Both the position numbers and the translations under genes were made by a program. Of a stretch of DNA of 64,000 bases, positions 44,172 through 53,472 are shown in pieces; within the stretch, counting starts at the first letter, position 1; each line of letters starts with the position of its first letter. The DNA comes from Shewanella saliphila (lineage in GTDB: Bacteria; Pseudomonadota; Gammaproteobacteria; Enterobacterales; Shewanellaceae), in contig NZ_BMQV01000014.1 of the NCBI RefSeq assembly GCF_014648295.1, forward strand, positions 1 through 64,000. The letters run 5' to 3'. Below the pieces are notes generated by a model, which did not search any database, was not told the DNA's origin, and saw only the letters and a list, made by a program, of their open reading frames with translations.

Positions 44172-45821
44172 ATGGAACGCGAGTCAATGGAGTTCGACGT
44201 TGTAATAGTCGGTGCAGGCCCTGCAGGTTTAGCAACGGCTTGTCGTTTAATGCAGATATCAAAAGATGCCGATAAAGAAATCACAGTATGTGTGGTAGAA
44301 AAAGGCTCTGAAGTGGGCGCCCACATTTTATCTGGCGCGGTATTTCAACCTGATGTACTGGACGAGCTATTCAATGATTGGCGCGACTCTGATATTCCCC
44401 TCAACACCAAAGTCAGTCACGACGAAATTTATTTACTCAACTCTGAGTCAAAATCACGCTTAATGCCCAACAGTTTAGTGCCTAAAACCATGCACAACGA
44501 AGGCAACTACATTATTAGTGTGGGCAACCTTGCTCGTTGGTTAGCTAATCGCGCCGAAGCCATGGGTGTCGAAATTTTTCCAGGTTTTGCTGCAAGTGAA
44601 TTGTTGTTTAATGAAGATAACAGCGTCAAAGGCATTTTAATTGGCGATATGGGCGTCGATGAAAATGGCCAGCCTAAAGACAGCTATATGCCAGGCATGG
44701 AGTTACACGCTAAATATACCGTGTTCTCTGAAGGCTGCCGAGGCCACCTCGGTAAGCAGCTTATTCAAAAATACCATTTAGATAATGGCAAAACCCCACA
44801 ACATTATGGTTTAGGGTTTAAAGAGATTTGGAAAATCCCTGCTGAGCAACACCAGCAAGGTAAAGTGGTTCACACTGGTGGTTGGCCATTAGTCAACGGC
44901 TCATCTGGCGGCGGATTTTTATATCACATGGAAGACAATCAAGTCGCTGTGGGTTTAATTATCGACTTAAACTATAAAAACCCGCATTTAAGCCCGTTTG
45001 ACGAGTTTCAACGTTATAAAACACATCCGGTTATTGCCCAAACACTTACGGGTGGCGAACGCCTAACTTACGGTGCCAGAGCCATTGCTAAAGGCGGTTT
45101 AAACTCACTACCTAAGATGAGCTTTCCGGGTGGATTAATTATCGGTTGTAATGCCGGCACCCTTAACTTCGCCAAAATTAAAGGCACCCATACTGCGATT
45201 AAAAGCGGGATTATTGCAGCGACAACCTTAGGTGAAGGTCTAATTGCCGGGTTAGAGGGCGGTAAAGACCTTGACTGTTTCCAGCAACGCTTTGAAGAAA
45301 GCTGGCTGCATGAAGAGCTACATCAGTCGCGTAACTTTGGCCCTGCGTTGCATAAATTTGGCACCTTAATGGGTGGCGCATTTAACTACGTAGACCAAAA
45401 CTGGTTTGGTGGTAAGTTCCCGGTAACCTTCCGCGATACCACACCAGATTATGCCTCAATGGGTTTAGCTAGCGAGTACAGTAAGATTGACTATCCAAAG
45501 CCAGATGGAAAACTCAGTTTTGACAAATTATCTTCAGTGTATTTGTCGAACACCTATCACGAGGAAGGTCAACGCTGTCATTTACATTTAAAAGACCAAA
45601 GCATTCCGATTTCGGTCAACTTAGTTAAATTCGACGAGCCAGCGCAACGTTATTGTCCTGCTGGCGTATATGAAGTCGTAGAAGATGAGGGTGAAAAAAA
45701 GTTTGTCATTAATGGCCAAAACTGTATTCACTGTAAAACCTGTGACATTAAAGATCCAAGCCAGAATATTACCTGGGTAACCCCTGAGGGCGGCGGCGGA
45801 CCAAATTATCCAAACATGTAA
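44172..45821 (+). CDS. Electron transfer flavoprotein-ubiquinone oxidoreductase
   Basis: 549 aa. Passes electrons from ETF (acyl-CoA dehydrogenases) to the quinone pool. FAD-binding DVVIVGAGPAGLATAC at the N-terminus. A membrane-surface segment is around KIGEGLIAGLEGGKDL. The 4Fe-4S cluster cysteines are in CPAGVY, CIHCKTCDIKDP, near the C-terminus NYPNM. ATG at 44172 is preceded by GGTGAG; a TTG at 44157 is weaker. Divergent from moaA. A PsrA-type box suggests control with fatty acid oxidation. Confidence 0.95.
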   Translation: MERESMEFDVVIVGAGPAGLATACRLMQISKDADKEITVCVVEKGSEVGAHILSGAVFQPDVLDELFNDWRDSDIPLNTKVSHDEIYLLNSESKSRLMPNSLVPKTMHNEGNYIISVGNLARWLANRAEAMGVEIFPGFAASELLFNEDNSVKGILIGDMGVDENGQPKDSYMPGMELHAKYTVFSEGCRGHLGKQLIQKYHLDNGKTPQHYGLGFKEIWKIPAEQHQQGKVVHTGGWPLVNGSSGGGFLYHMEDNQVAVGLIIDLNYKNPHLSPFDEFQRYKTHPVIAQTLTGGERLTYGARAIAKGGLNSLPKMSFPGGLIIGCNAGTLNFAKIKGTHTAIKSGIIAATTLGEGLIAGLEGGKDLDCFQQRFEESWLHEELHQSRNFGPALHKFGTLMGGAFNYVDQNWFGGKFPVTFRDTTPDYASMGLASEYSKIDYPKPDGKLSFDKLSSVYLSNTYHEEGQRCHLHLKDQSIPISVNLVKFDEPAQRYCPAGVYEVVEDEGEKKFVINGQNCIHCKTCDIKDPSQNITWVTPEGGGGPNYPNM

Positions 45822-45887
45822 ACGACGAGTTATGTTTATTTGCCATTAACTCGTTGTTCACCCATCGTTAATTTATTGGCTACTGTC

Positions 45888-45921
45888 AAAAAAACGCACT
45901 TAAAAATAGGTGCGTTTTTTT
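45888..45921 (+). terminator. Intrinsic terminator of the ETF-QO gene
   Basis: Stem AAAAAAACGCAC / GTGCGTTTTTTT with a 10-nt loop and a T run, 66 bp after the stop. Confidence 0.9.
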
Positions 45922-46009
45922 TATTTTTTCGACTATCATTAGCCCCATAACATCACAAAGACCTACACCATTAACCGTTTTGTCATTACTGATTAATACA
46001 AAATTTTTA

Positions 46010-46036
46010 TCAATTTATTGCCATTGTGTCCGATAT
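46010..46036 (+). promoter_or_regulatory. Candidate sigma-28 (FliA) promoter of the chemoreceptor
   Basis: TCAATTTA, 11 bp, TCCGATAT, 32 bp before the ATG. The spacing is exactly that of FliA promoters (TAAAGTTT-N11-GCCGATAA), with 5 of 8 and 6 of 8 matches. Confidence 0.5.
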
Positions 46037-46067
46037 AACAAAGAGATACTTTTAGAGGCCGTTGTAG

Positions 46068-47990
46068 ATGAATACATTTAGCACCCTTACCATTAAGCAA
46101 AAAATCCTGCTCACCGTTGCTTTTGCTGTGCTGCTATCAACCATGTTAGTTGGGTTGCTGAGCCAACGAAGTGCGAAACAAGTGGTTGAGCAACGTATGC
46201 TTAACTCTGAAATGCCCAGCTTGTTGATGCAAATTCGCAATGAAGTCGATCTTCAAATCAGCACAGTTATGAATGCTGGTGAACAGCTAGCAAAAAGTAA
46301 AATGTTGCTTGAATGGCTTGAAAATGGTCGACCTGCAGACCAAGAAGAAATTGTTATCGCTGAACTTAATAGTATAAAAAATCAATATGATTTAGCACAA
46401 GCATCCTACGCCGACCGCGAAACGGCAGCCTATTATAATCAAGATGGGTTTTTGCGCATATTAAACCAACAGCAAGATGCTTGGTTTTTTGATTATCGCG
46501 ATAGTAAACAAGAACGGATGCTAAATGTATTTACAGAGCCTAGTAACGGCGATGTTAAACTTTACATTAATTATCAACAGCCTGATGGTAGAGGCTTGGT
46601 CGGTCTCGCTAAACCTTTAGATGATATGGTGAGCTTACTGGCTTCATTTAAAATTGAAGACAGCGGTTTTATATATTTAGTTGACATTAAAGGTGACGTA
46701 AAACTACACCAAGACACCAGCCAAATAGGTAAAGCGACTTTAAGTAATTTATACCCTAACGCCAACACCAACAGCTTACTCAATAAAAATGATTTTAACT
46801 TAATCAAAGCTGATGTAAATGGCCAACATATGTTAATCGCCAGCAGCTACATTAAGTCAATGGACTGGTATTTAGTTGCGCAAGTGCCTGAAGCTGAAGT
46901 GTTTGCCTTACTTGAAGAATCGGCTTATCAAATCCTATTATGGACAGTGTTAATTGCTGCTGTATTCATTGTGATTGCCATTTCGGTTGCCGGCTCAGTA
47001 AGCCGTCCGATTGCACAAGTTGCGGAAATGTTCAGAAACATCGGTGAAGGCGAAGGTGATTTACGCCAACGACTGCCAGTCAATGGTGAAGATGAAATCG
47101 CCCAATTAGCTCGCGGGTTTAATAGCTTTATTAGCAAAATCCAACAAACTGTTGTTGAAGTTGCAGATACTAGCCAACAACTTGGTCTATCTGCAGTGGA
47201 TGTGTCTAATCAGGCACACCAAACTCTAGACGACAGTCATCTGCAAAAAGATCGCACCATGATGGTTGTCGCTGCTATTAACGAAATGGGCGCCACCGTA
47301 AACGAAATTGCAGCAAATGCCGCTCAAGCTGCCGTGACAGCTCGCGATGCTGATACAGAATCTGTTGATGGCCAAAAAGTGGTAACGCGCGCTCGCTCAA
47401 CCATTAATCAACTTTCAATCGATGTGGCACAGGTAGGCGAAGTGATTGAATCGCTTGCGACCCATACTAAGTCAATTGGCAGTATTTTAGATGTAATCCG
47501 TGCGATTTCTGAGCAAACCAACTTACTGGCACTCAACGCAGCCATTGAAGCGGCCCGCGCCGGAGAAGCCGGCCGTGGTTTTGCCGTTGTAGCTGATGAG
47601 GTGCGTAACCTTGCTTCACGTACTGCAGCATCGACTAACGAAGTACAAACCATGATTGATAAGCTGCAATCAGAAGCCAGTCGAGCTGTAAATGCCATGG
47701 CACAATCGAGCAGTCGCTCAAAAGAAGGGGTTACTGCAGTTGATGAAGCCAGCCAGTCGCTCAGTGGCATCAGTGAGCGTATTGCTCAAATTAGCGATAT
47801 GAACATCCAAGTCGCGGCTGCAACAGAAGAGCAGTCAACGGTGGTTGAAGATATTAACCGTAATGTGACTGAGATTAATGATATTACTCAACGCACATCT
47901 GACACCGCACAAGCGGCAGCTGAAGCAAGTAAAGCCTTGAACCAACTAGCAAGCCGATTAGATGTGTTGGTGGCTCGCTTTAAGGTGTAA
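46068..47990 (+). CDS. Methyl-accepting chemotaxis protein
   Basis: 640 aa chemoreceptor. Membrane segments at about 13-30 and 290-312 enclose a periplasmic double-Cache type sensor (about 35-285; [17 protein letters not shown] is a Cache core). Then HAMP ([20 protein letters not shown]) and a long signalling helix with the tip [19 protein letters not shown] and [12 protein letters not shown]. Ligand unknown. A sigma-28-like promoter supports co-expression with flagellar genes. No CheR-binding pentapeptide is seen at the C-terminus. Confidence 0.94.
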   Translation: MNTFSTLTIKQKILLTVAFAVLLSTMLVGLLSQRSAKQVVEQRMLNSEMPSLLMQIRNEVDLQISTVMNAGEQLAKSKMLLEWLENGRPADQEEIVIAELNSIKNQYDLAQASYADRETAAYYNQDGFLRILNQQQDAWFFDYRDSKQERMLNVFTEPSNGDVKLYINYQQPDGRGLVGLAKPLDDMVSLLASFKIEDSGFIYLVDIKGDVKLHQDTSQIGKATLSNLYPNANTNSLLNKNDFNLIKADVNGQHMLIASSYIKSMDWYLVAQVPEAEVFALLEESAYQILLWTVLIAAVFIVIAISVAGSVSRPIAQVAEMFRNIGEGEGDLRQRLPVNGEDEIAQLARGFNSFISKIQQTVVEVADTSQQLGLSAVDVSNQAHQTLDDSHLQKDRTMMVVAAINEMGATVNEIAANAAQAAVTARDADTESVDGQKVVTRARSTINQLSIDVAQVGEVIESLATHTKSIGSILDVIRAISEQTNLLALNAAIEAARAGEAGRGFAVVADEVRNLASRTAASTNEVQTMIDKLQSEASRAVNAMAQSSSRSKEGVTAVDEASQSLSGISERIAQISDMNIQVAAATEEQSTVVEDINRNVTEINDITQRTSDTAQAAAEASKALNQLASRLDVLVARFKV

Positions 47991-48039
47991 TCCCACTAGA
48001 GTTTTTGCAACTAGCAAACACTCAATAGCTCGTAAATAA

Positions 48040-48069
48040 AATAATGTCACTCATTGAGTGGCATTATTT
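48040..48069. terminator. Terminator hairpin after the chemoreceptor
   Basis: AATAATGtCACTC / GAGTGgCATTATT stem with a T run following on the plus strand. Convergent with the DUF4870 gene, so it may act both ways. Confidence 0.8.
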
Positions 48070-48085
48070 TTATCATCTTAAGGTG

Positions 48086-48445
48086 TTATTTCAAAAACTT
48101 AATCGATAGTGGATATTGATAAGCAATGCCGTCACTGGCTTTGACTATCGCGATAATAGTACAAATAATATCTAATAATGCTAACGCTGCTAGCAGTAAT
48201 ACGCCAACGCCCACCAAAATCAAAACAGCCGAAATCATCGCATAAATCATTAAACTCAATTTGAAGTTAAGGCAATTTTTACCACACTGATTAGCAAACT
48301 CATACTCGTCACGCTTCATCAACCACACAATCAACGGACCTAATACGCTACCTAATGGAAAAATATACCCTGCAAAGCTTGTGGCGTGGATCAATAAGCC
48401 CATGTCTTTTGCTTGTTTACTTACTTCACCTGTCGGTTCAGACAT
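48086..48445 (-). CDS. DUF4870 / Tic20-like membrane protein
   Basis: 119 aa with three hydrophobic segments (LLIHATSFAGYIFPLGSVLGPLI, LMIYAMISAVLILVGVGVLLL, ALLDIICTIIAIVKASDG). Matches the DUF4870 pattern: GPLIVWLMKRDEYEFAN.QGKNCLNF and IKASDG.AYRYPL-like end GIAYQYPLSIKFL. Function unknown. AAGGAAC precedes the ATG. Conserved small membrane protein, single gene between MCP and yiiM. Confidence 0.88.
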   Translation of the reverse strand: MSEPTGEVSKQAKDMGLLIHATSFAGYIFPLGSVLGPLIVWLMKRDEYEFANQCGKNCLNFKLSLMIYAMISAVLILVGVGVLLLAALALLDIICTIIAIVKASDGIAYQYPLSIKFLK

Positions 48446-48501
48446 TCGATGTTCCTTATCATGCTGTTATTTTGTATACGTTATTGTCTAACAGTATTTA
48501 A

Positions 48502-49194
48502 TTAACTGGCTTTACCGTACAAACGCATTGCCCAGTCTTCGATACTTTGTTTTGCCAAGCGGCGTTGCAGTGATTCGACCCAGCTTTGTGCTAAGCCATC
48601 ACAAGCAAGTAAAGTTTGATACTGCTCGGCATCAAACTCAGGTAAAAAGTAAATTTGCATCGCCTTAGCAATACTAATGTCCGTTTTACGCTCAATTAAA
48701 CAAATGCTATCGCTTGGGCGAATAACCCCCTCAGACAATACTCGATAAAACCAACCACACATGCGGCTCTCTTGCATCGCGAGGGCAAATTTAGGCTGTT
48801 CAAATTGTACATTGAGTTTAAAACAAGGTGAGCGTGGTTGGGTAACTTGCAAAGTGACATCGCCAATTTGAACAATATCACCAATATTAACGAGGGACTC
48901 ATTCACACCGACAGTACTGATATTTTCACCCATCGATGGTGCATCTTTAAAGCTAGACATTAAGTCCCAGCGGCGATATTGACCATAATGTTCGCGGGGA
49001 AAATGATGCAATACTCGGTCTAAACCACCGTGATGCTTTGGATCGGCCTCACTATTGCCCACCACGCGATCAAACTGCACAGTCAGTTGTGTTGCGGCAT
49101 GTTTTTGGTTAATACCACTAGCAACACCATTGTGCATTTGCACCTGGTCACCTAAATACAAACCCGAAATACGGTTAACCCACTTTTTATTCAT
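48502..49194 (-). CDS. yiiM: MOSC-domain protein YiiM
   Basis: 230 aa. MOSC domain: VVGNSEADPKHHGGLDRVLHHF and NISTVGVNESLVNIGDIVQIG with PRSPCFKLNVQF carrying the putative Mo-ligand Cys. E. coli YiiM uses Mo cofactor to reduce N-hydroxylated base analogues such as 6-hydroxylaminopurine. It is a Moco user and fits the Mo theme of the window. Product and specificity are inferred from the family. Confidence 0.88.
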   Translation of the reverse strand: MNKKWVNRISGLYLGDQVQMHNGVASGINQKHAATQLTVQFDRVVGNSEADPKHHGGLDRVLHHFPREHYGQYRRWDLMSSFKDAPSMGENISTVGVNESLVNIGDIVQIGDVTLQVTQPRSPCFKLNVQFEQPKFALAMQESRMCGWFYRVLSEGVIRPSDSICLIERKTDISIAKAMQIYFLPEFDAEQYQTLLACDGLAQSWVESLQRRLAKQSIEDWAMRLYGKAS

Positions 49195-49412
49195 CCTGCC
49201 TTCCCCACAGATCCTGTAGAGTCAATATACCCAAATTTCTGGTAAAAAAAAGCCTTACTCGTGAATAGTAAGGCAATAAAAATAGGGAGTTAATACCGAA
49301 AAATACCCAATACATAGACGTATTTACGCTTTGCAATCGAGCATAAGTTGATTAGACCGGCACATAATAATGATCAACCATGACATAAAAATGACAACGG
49401 CAAAGATTTTCA

Positions 49413-50264
49413 TTAACTTGATGTAAGGTGCTTTTTAAGCGCTTCACCAGGTATAGAGCTTGGAGTTGCAACGGCAAATGAAGCCCATAACGCCCCTTGA
49501 TGCATTGCATCAAAAATAGACATATTTTGGCATAAACCATGGATGACACCCGCAGCATACGCATCGCCTGCGCCAGTGGTATCAACAACTTCAGCCATCA
49601 CAGCGGGAACATGCTGTTCGCCTTCAGCACTGTAGGCTATTGCGCCTTTATCACCATCGGTAACAATAAAATACTGTAGCGCATCGCCAGCAATAGATTG
49701 AGCAAACTGCCACGGCGCTTGATTACAACGCCCCTGCATATCGGTAATCGAGGCAATCAACACATGGCAAGGACGCTTGCGCTGATCTTTAGCCAGTTGC
49801 GCAATCACTTTGCAATGAGGATTACTGTCGATAGCATCTTGGGCCCATATGTCGGCACCATTTGCAGATGAATTGATATAAAACGCGTCCCATTGTTGCC
49901 AATTGGGAGCATGAGATAACTCGAATATAGGCCGTTGCGGTCTAATAATGGTGCGCTCGCCATCTGGCGTCATCACCAGCAACATCTCACAGGTGTTACC
50001 GCTAAAACGATGAACTAAACGGCAATCTAATCCAAGGGTACTCGCTTTCGCTAAAATCCAATCGCCAATGTCGTCACTGCCCACTTCGCTGACTAGCGAC
50101 ACATTGTGTTTTGCCCACACCAAACCTAAGCCAGTATTGGCACCACCACCGCCTAAACGTAAGCCACCGTCTTGATAATGAAACCGTCCGCCAGTTTGCA
50201 ATGGTTTATCTAACCGTAAAATACGGTCACAATTGATATTAGCGAGCAGTAAAATATTGGCCAT
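49413..50264 (-). CDS. PfkB-family carbohydrate/nucleoside kinase
   Basis: 283 aa ribokinase-like fold. N-terminal RLGGGGANTGLGLVWAK matches the substrate-binding PfkB signature 1 region, and the catalytic base Asp is in VVDTTGAGDAYAAGVIHGL (signature 2, anion hole GAGD). Substrate cannot be told from sequence. Single gene between yiiM and a radical SAM gene on the same strand. Confidence 0.88.
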   Translation of the reverse strand: MANILLLANINCDRILRLDKPLQTGGRFHYQDGGLRLGGGGANTGLGLVWAKHNVSLVSEVGSDDIGDWILAKASTLGLDCRLVHRFSGNTCEMLLVMTPDGERTIIRPQRPIFELSHAPNWQQWDAFYINSSANGADIWAQDAIDSNPHCKVIAQLAKDQRKRPCHVLIASITDMQGRCNQAPWQFAQSIAGDALQYFIVTDGDKGAIAYSAEGEQHVPAVMAEVVDTTGAGDAYAAGVIHGLCQNMSIFDAMHQGALWASFAVATPSSIPGEALKKHLTSS

Positions 50265-50343
50265 AGCGATACCTAGAAAAACCCCGACAAAAGAGCATTA
50301 AGTATAACAAAATCGGCGTAGATCACACGGCTATAGACGTAAA

Positions 50344-51681
50344 TTACATGTCTGCCTCGGCAAGCGGTTGACGCAACTGCGCACGCACATTGTCCATACC
50401 AGAGTAAAACTCTTTCATCATCAATAAGCCCAACATTTTACCGTTGTCGGTCACAATTAATTCGTCAGGATTAACCGGATCATTTTTTAGTGCGCCCATA
50501 GCTTTCATTGACGCCATTTCTTTAAATAAGGCGGTGTCTAAATTGACATTAAAGTTATCGCGGAAATATTTACGCGATAAACGCCCAGAGAACATACCCA
50601 GTAAGAAACGATATTGCATCACTTCTTTTAATTGGTATTTTTTCTGTTGCTCAACCGCCATGCGGCCTTGCGCAATACGTTGTTGGTATTTTTTCAGTGA
50701 AAAGGTATTCACATACAAGGTGTCATTTAAAAAACTGAATGAGCCTGAACCCACACCTAGGTACTCATCATAATCAATCACGTACTCATCAAAACCTTCA
50801 TTATCGGTTTTACCAAAGGCCCAAGCTGAAAGCTGGTTATACTGACCTGTTAAGCTATTCAAGATTTGACGATACTGATTAACCATTTCACCATGAGGCG
50901 CTGCGAGTTCGCCTTTGACACTTTTACGTGTTTGGTGAGTAATCATTAATGGATAAGTGGTAATTTGGCGCGGGTCTAGCTTAGATGCCATATCGAGATC
51001 AGACTGGATAATCTCGTCAGTTTGACCTTTAAAACCAAAAATCAAATCAACGTTGATAATAGGAAATAATTCTTTTGCCGCCATAATGCGGTCAAAGGTT
51101 TCTTGCCCCGAACCAAACTTATCTAATCGGTCGGTCATTTTTAAAATGCCGTCATCAAAGCTTTGCACCCCAATCGACATTCTGTCGACTAGGCCTTTTA
51201 ACTGTTTAAATTCAGGGCTGCCTAAATGTTGTGGATCAGACTCACAAGACACTTCTTTAATGCCCGGGAATAATGTCTTTGCATGTTCAATGGTACGAGC
51301 GAGTTCATCTTCTAAAACCGTGGTGGTGCCACCGCCAATGTACATAGACTCAAATTCGTAGCCTAAATCTTTCGCCATCTGCATTTCTTTGCGTAGCGCA
51401 ATAAAGTACTCACGCGCTTTGTCTTCACGGAATAAAAAGCGGTGAAAAGTACAAAACGAGCACAAGGTATGACAAAACGGAATGTGAGCGTACAACATGT
51501 ACTTTTTGCCTTCGACAGGCTTAGGCATGCGGTCTGTTGAAATGGTGTCAAGACGCAGATTTTTATCGACATAATACTGCATCACCCGCTCCATTGAACT
51601 TATCATCCAGTTAGGCACAGTAATATTGGCTTGGTAAGGTTTAATCAACTCTTGGCTGGCTGATTGAATGATTGAAGACAT
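50344..51681 (-). CDS. Radical SAM protein of the HemN/HemW-like family
   Basis: 445 aa. The radical SAM cluster motif CHTLCSFC (CX3CX2C) lies at about 69-76 after YMLYAHIPF. HemN-like segments MYIGGGTTTVL and ITTYPLMITHQTRKS follow. Unlike classical HemN it is alone, with no haem neighbours; it may be a coproporphyrinogen dehydrogenase paralogue, a haem-binding HemW-like protein or a methyltransferase. Whether it retains catalysis is open. Same strand as the pfkB gene, which follows it 79 bp downstream. Confidence 0.7.
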   Translation of the reverse strand: MSSIIQSASQELIKPYQANITVPNWMISSMERVMQYYVDKNLRLDTISTDRMPKPVEGKKYMLYAHIPFCHTLCSFCTFHRFLFREDKAREYFIALRKEMQMAKDLGYEFESMYIGGGTTTVLEDELARTIEHAKTLFPGIKEVSCESDPQHLGSPEFKQLKGLVDRMSIGVQSFDDGILKMTDRLDKFGSGQETFDRIMAAKELFPIINVDLIFGFKGQTDEIIQSDLDMASKLDPRQITTYPLMITHQTRKSVKGELAAPHGEMVNQYRQILNSLTGQYNQLSAWAFGKTDNEGFDEYVIDYDEYLGVGSGSFSFLNDTLYVNTFSLKKYQQRIAQGRMAVEQQKKYQLKEVMQYRFLLGMFSGRLSRKYFRDNFNVNLDTALFKEMASMKAMGALKNDPVNPDELIVTDNGKMLGLLMMKEFYSGMDNVRAQLRQPLAEADM

Positions 51682-51859
51682 AGAAAATCCTAATTGAATG
51701 AAGCCCTAAGAGCAAAACCATTGACAGTAAAATGTTAGATATACAAATACGTCACACGCAGAAAGCAAAAGTATCACTTTAGCGGTAGCTAAAATGTGAA
51801 GTAACTAATAGATATGCAAACTAACATGGTTAGAAGAGATCATTTGTTAAGCAGATCAT

Positions 51860-51895
51860 GTTTTAGACACTACTGTATTGAAGCGTGTCTAAAAC
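51860..51895. repeat. Long inverted repeat in an intergenic gap
   Basis: GTTTTAGACAC / GTGTCTAAAAC, perfect 11-bp arms (51860-51870, 51885-51895) separated by 14 bp, between the yqfB and radical SAM genes. No U-tract. Possible terminator, operator or element remnant. Confidence 0.5.
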
Positions 51896-51946
51896 GAGGT
51901 ATGACACTTGAGATCACTGATTGATAGACAATTAATTCGAACTTAC

Positions 51947-52273
51947 TTACGTCTCAACAAGCGCAAAAGAGATCATAAATAGACGTTGTTGGTCAGGGTA
52001 AACCTGTTGGATAAGCTGTTTTAATTCATCTAAAGGTAAGCTTTCTTGGTTGGCATGAAATTCATTGATGTCGTCAAAGGCTAACGGCTCAACGGCCAAA
52101 ATAACAATGTCACAAACCTTAGTATGGCTTTCAAGGGTATAGACCTCAACTTGAGTACCAGGTTGGTAATGACTTTCGCTGAAATCACGGATGGTAATCG
52201 TCTTTTGCCCCGACGCTACGAGTGGCGTTAAAAATTCAAAAAAAGTGATTTGTGTGGGTGCAATTACAGACAT
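51947..52273 (-). CDS. yqfB: N4-acetylcytidine amidohydrolase YqfB (ASCH domain)
   Basis: 108 aa. The ASCH core ITFFEFLTPLVASGQKTITIRDFSES has the catalytic Lys and Thr (KTIT, RD) and Glu is in the second helix (HANQESLPL); these match E. coli YqfB, which deacetylates N4-acetylcytidine. Single gene on the minus strand. Confidence 0.87.
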   Translation of the reverse strand: MSVIAPTQITFFEFLTPLVASGQKTITIRDFSESHYQPGTQVEVYTLESHTKVCDIVILAVEPLAFDDINEFHANQESLPLDELKQLIQQVYPDQQRLFMISFALVET

Positions 52274-52315
52274 ATTAAACCCTTAATCAATGAAATAACT
52301 CTACGTAAACGCGTA

Positions 52316-53185
52316 TTATAACCGAGCAAACTCACCCGGGCTTTGATCAAAGTAGCGTTTAAATTCACGGCTAAATTGTGCGGTGCTTTCATAGCCCACC
52401 TGGGTAGATACCTCTTTCACTTTCAGCCGTTGTAATTGCAATAACTCTCTGGCTTTATTTAAGCGAATTTTCTTTAAATATTGAATAGGCGAAGACGTGG
52501 TAACCTCTTTAAAACAACGATGAAATGCCGACGGGCTCATGTTCACTAAGCTCGCTAGCGTATCCACCTCAACCGACTCACCATAATGCTTATGGATATA
52601 ACTCAAGGCTTTTTCAACCCGAGATAAACGAGTGTGGCTTAACGACAAAGCATACAGCGGCGCGGAATTTGGGGCATCTAATAAGCGATATAGCAGTTCT
52701 AGCACTAACGCCTCGCCCATCACTTTAGCCTCTAACGGCGACTGCAAAGCCTGCAATAAGCGGATAACACTGCAATCCATGTCTTCAGTGCTGTCGGCAA
52801 TAAAAAAACCACTTTGGCGCGACTCATTTAAATCTTTTGGAATTTGATGATGTTCGTCCATTAACCTAACGATGTAATTTAACTGCACTAAGTTAATATC
52901 CACCATCAACACTAATACCGGCTCTTCAATACTGGCAAAGGTTTCACATTCAACCGGGAGCGGTACCGTCATGACTAAAGAATGCTGACGGTCGTAGTCA
53001 AAGGTTTTATCCTCAATATAGACACGCTTTTTGCCCTGACCCACAATCAACACCCCCTGGGAATAGCATAATGGCCCCCGAGAAGCATATTGTGAGCCAC
53101 GAAACACACGTACCCCAGCCAAATGAGTATTATTAACTCCTTCTTGTGGTGCAAGCTGTGCCATTAATGTTGCTATCTCATTCAT
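52316..53185 (-). CDS. yqhC: AraC-family regulator, YqhC-like
   Basis: 289 aa. N-terminal AraC_N/cupin-like domain (LVMTVPLPVECETFAS) and C-terminal double HTH (about 190-285; LASLVNMSPSAFHRCFKEVT, STQVGYESTAQFSREFKRYF). Resembles E. coli YqhC, the activator of the aldehyde reductase gene yqhD, and is divergent from yqhD here. Regulation by aldehydes is inferred by analogy. The symbol is used by orthology of pair and sequence. Confidence 0.82.
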   Translation of the reverse strand: MNEIATLMAQLAPQEGVNNTHLAGVRVFRGSQYASRGPLCYSQGVLIVGQGKKRVYIEDKTFDYDRQHSLVMTVPLPVECETFASIEEPVLVLMVDINLVQLNYIVRLMDEHHQIPKDLNESRQSGFFIADSTEDMDCSVIRLLQALQSPLEAKVMGEALVLELLYRLLDAPNSAPLYALSLSHTRLSRVEKALSYIHKHYGESVEVDTLASLVNMSPSAFHRCFKEVTTSSPIQYLKKIRLNKARELLQLQRLKVKEVSTQVGYESTAQFSREFKRYFDQSPGEFARL

Positions 53186-53269
53186 AAAACCACCTTAATA
53201 AAATTAACAGCACCATTGCCGAGTTAAGATAGATATTACCAAAAAAGTAGTAAAAGGCATTATATTTAG

Positions 53270-53288
53270 CAAATAAACGTCTTATTTG
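53270..53288. promoter_or_regulatory. Inverted repeat in the yqhC-yqhD intergenic region
   Basis: CAAATAA-N5-TTATTTG, perfect 7-bp arms, about 85 bp upstream of yqhC and 185 bp upstream of yqhD. A candidate regulatory site; AraC-type proteins more often use direct repeats. Confidence 0.35.
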
Positions 53289-53472
53289 AACAAAAAAGGT
53301 AGGAATGAGCATGAACACAATAGTTCTGTGTATGTTTATTTTGACTCAAGAGATTATTATAGACACATGATTTCTGGCTGTTGTTTACGTCACTCTTACA
53401 AGCTGATGTTTAAGAGCATCGGTAAACAGCAACGTATTTATTGTTTTATCGCTAAACCAAAAGGCGCCTATT

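Noticed and set aside
44014-44326. Minus-strand open frames near the ETF-QO start
   Set aside because: They are shadows over the ETF-QO gene and its regulatory region and look random.
49352-49588. 78-aa open frame overlapping the PfkB gene end
   Set aside because: Mostly in another frame of the kinase gene; no start context and no homology signal.
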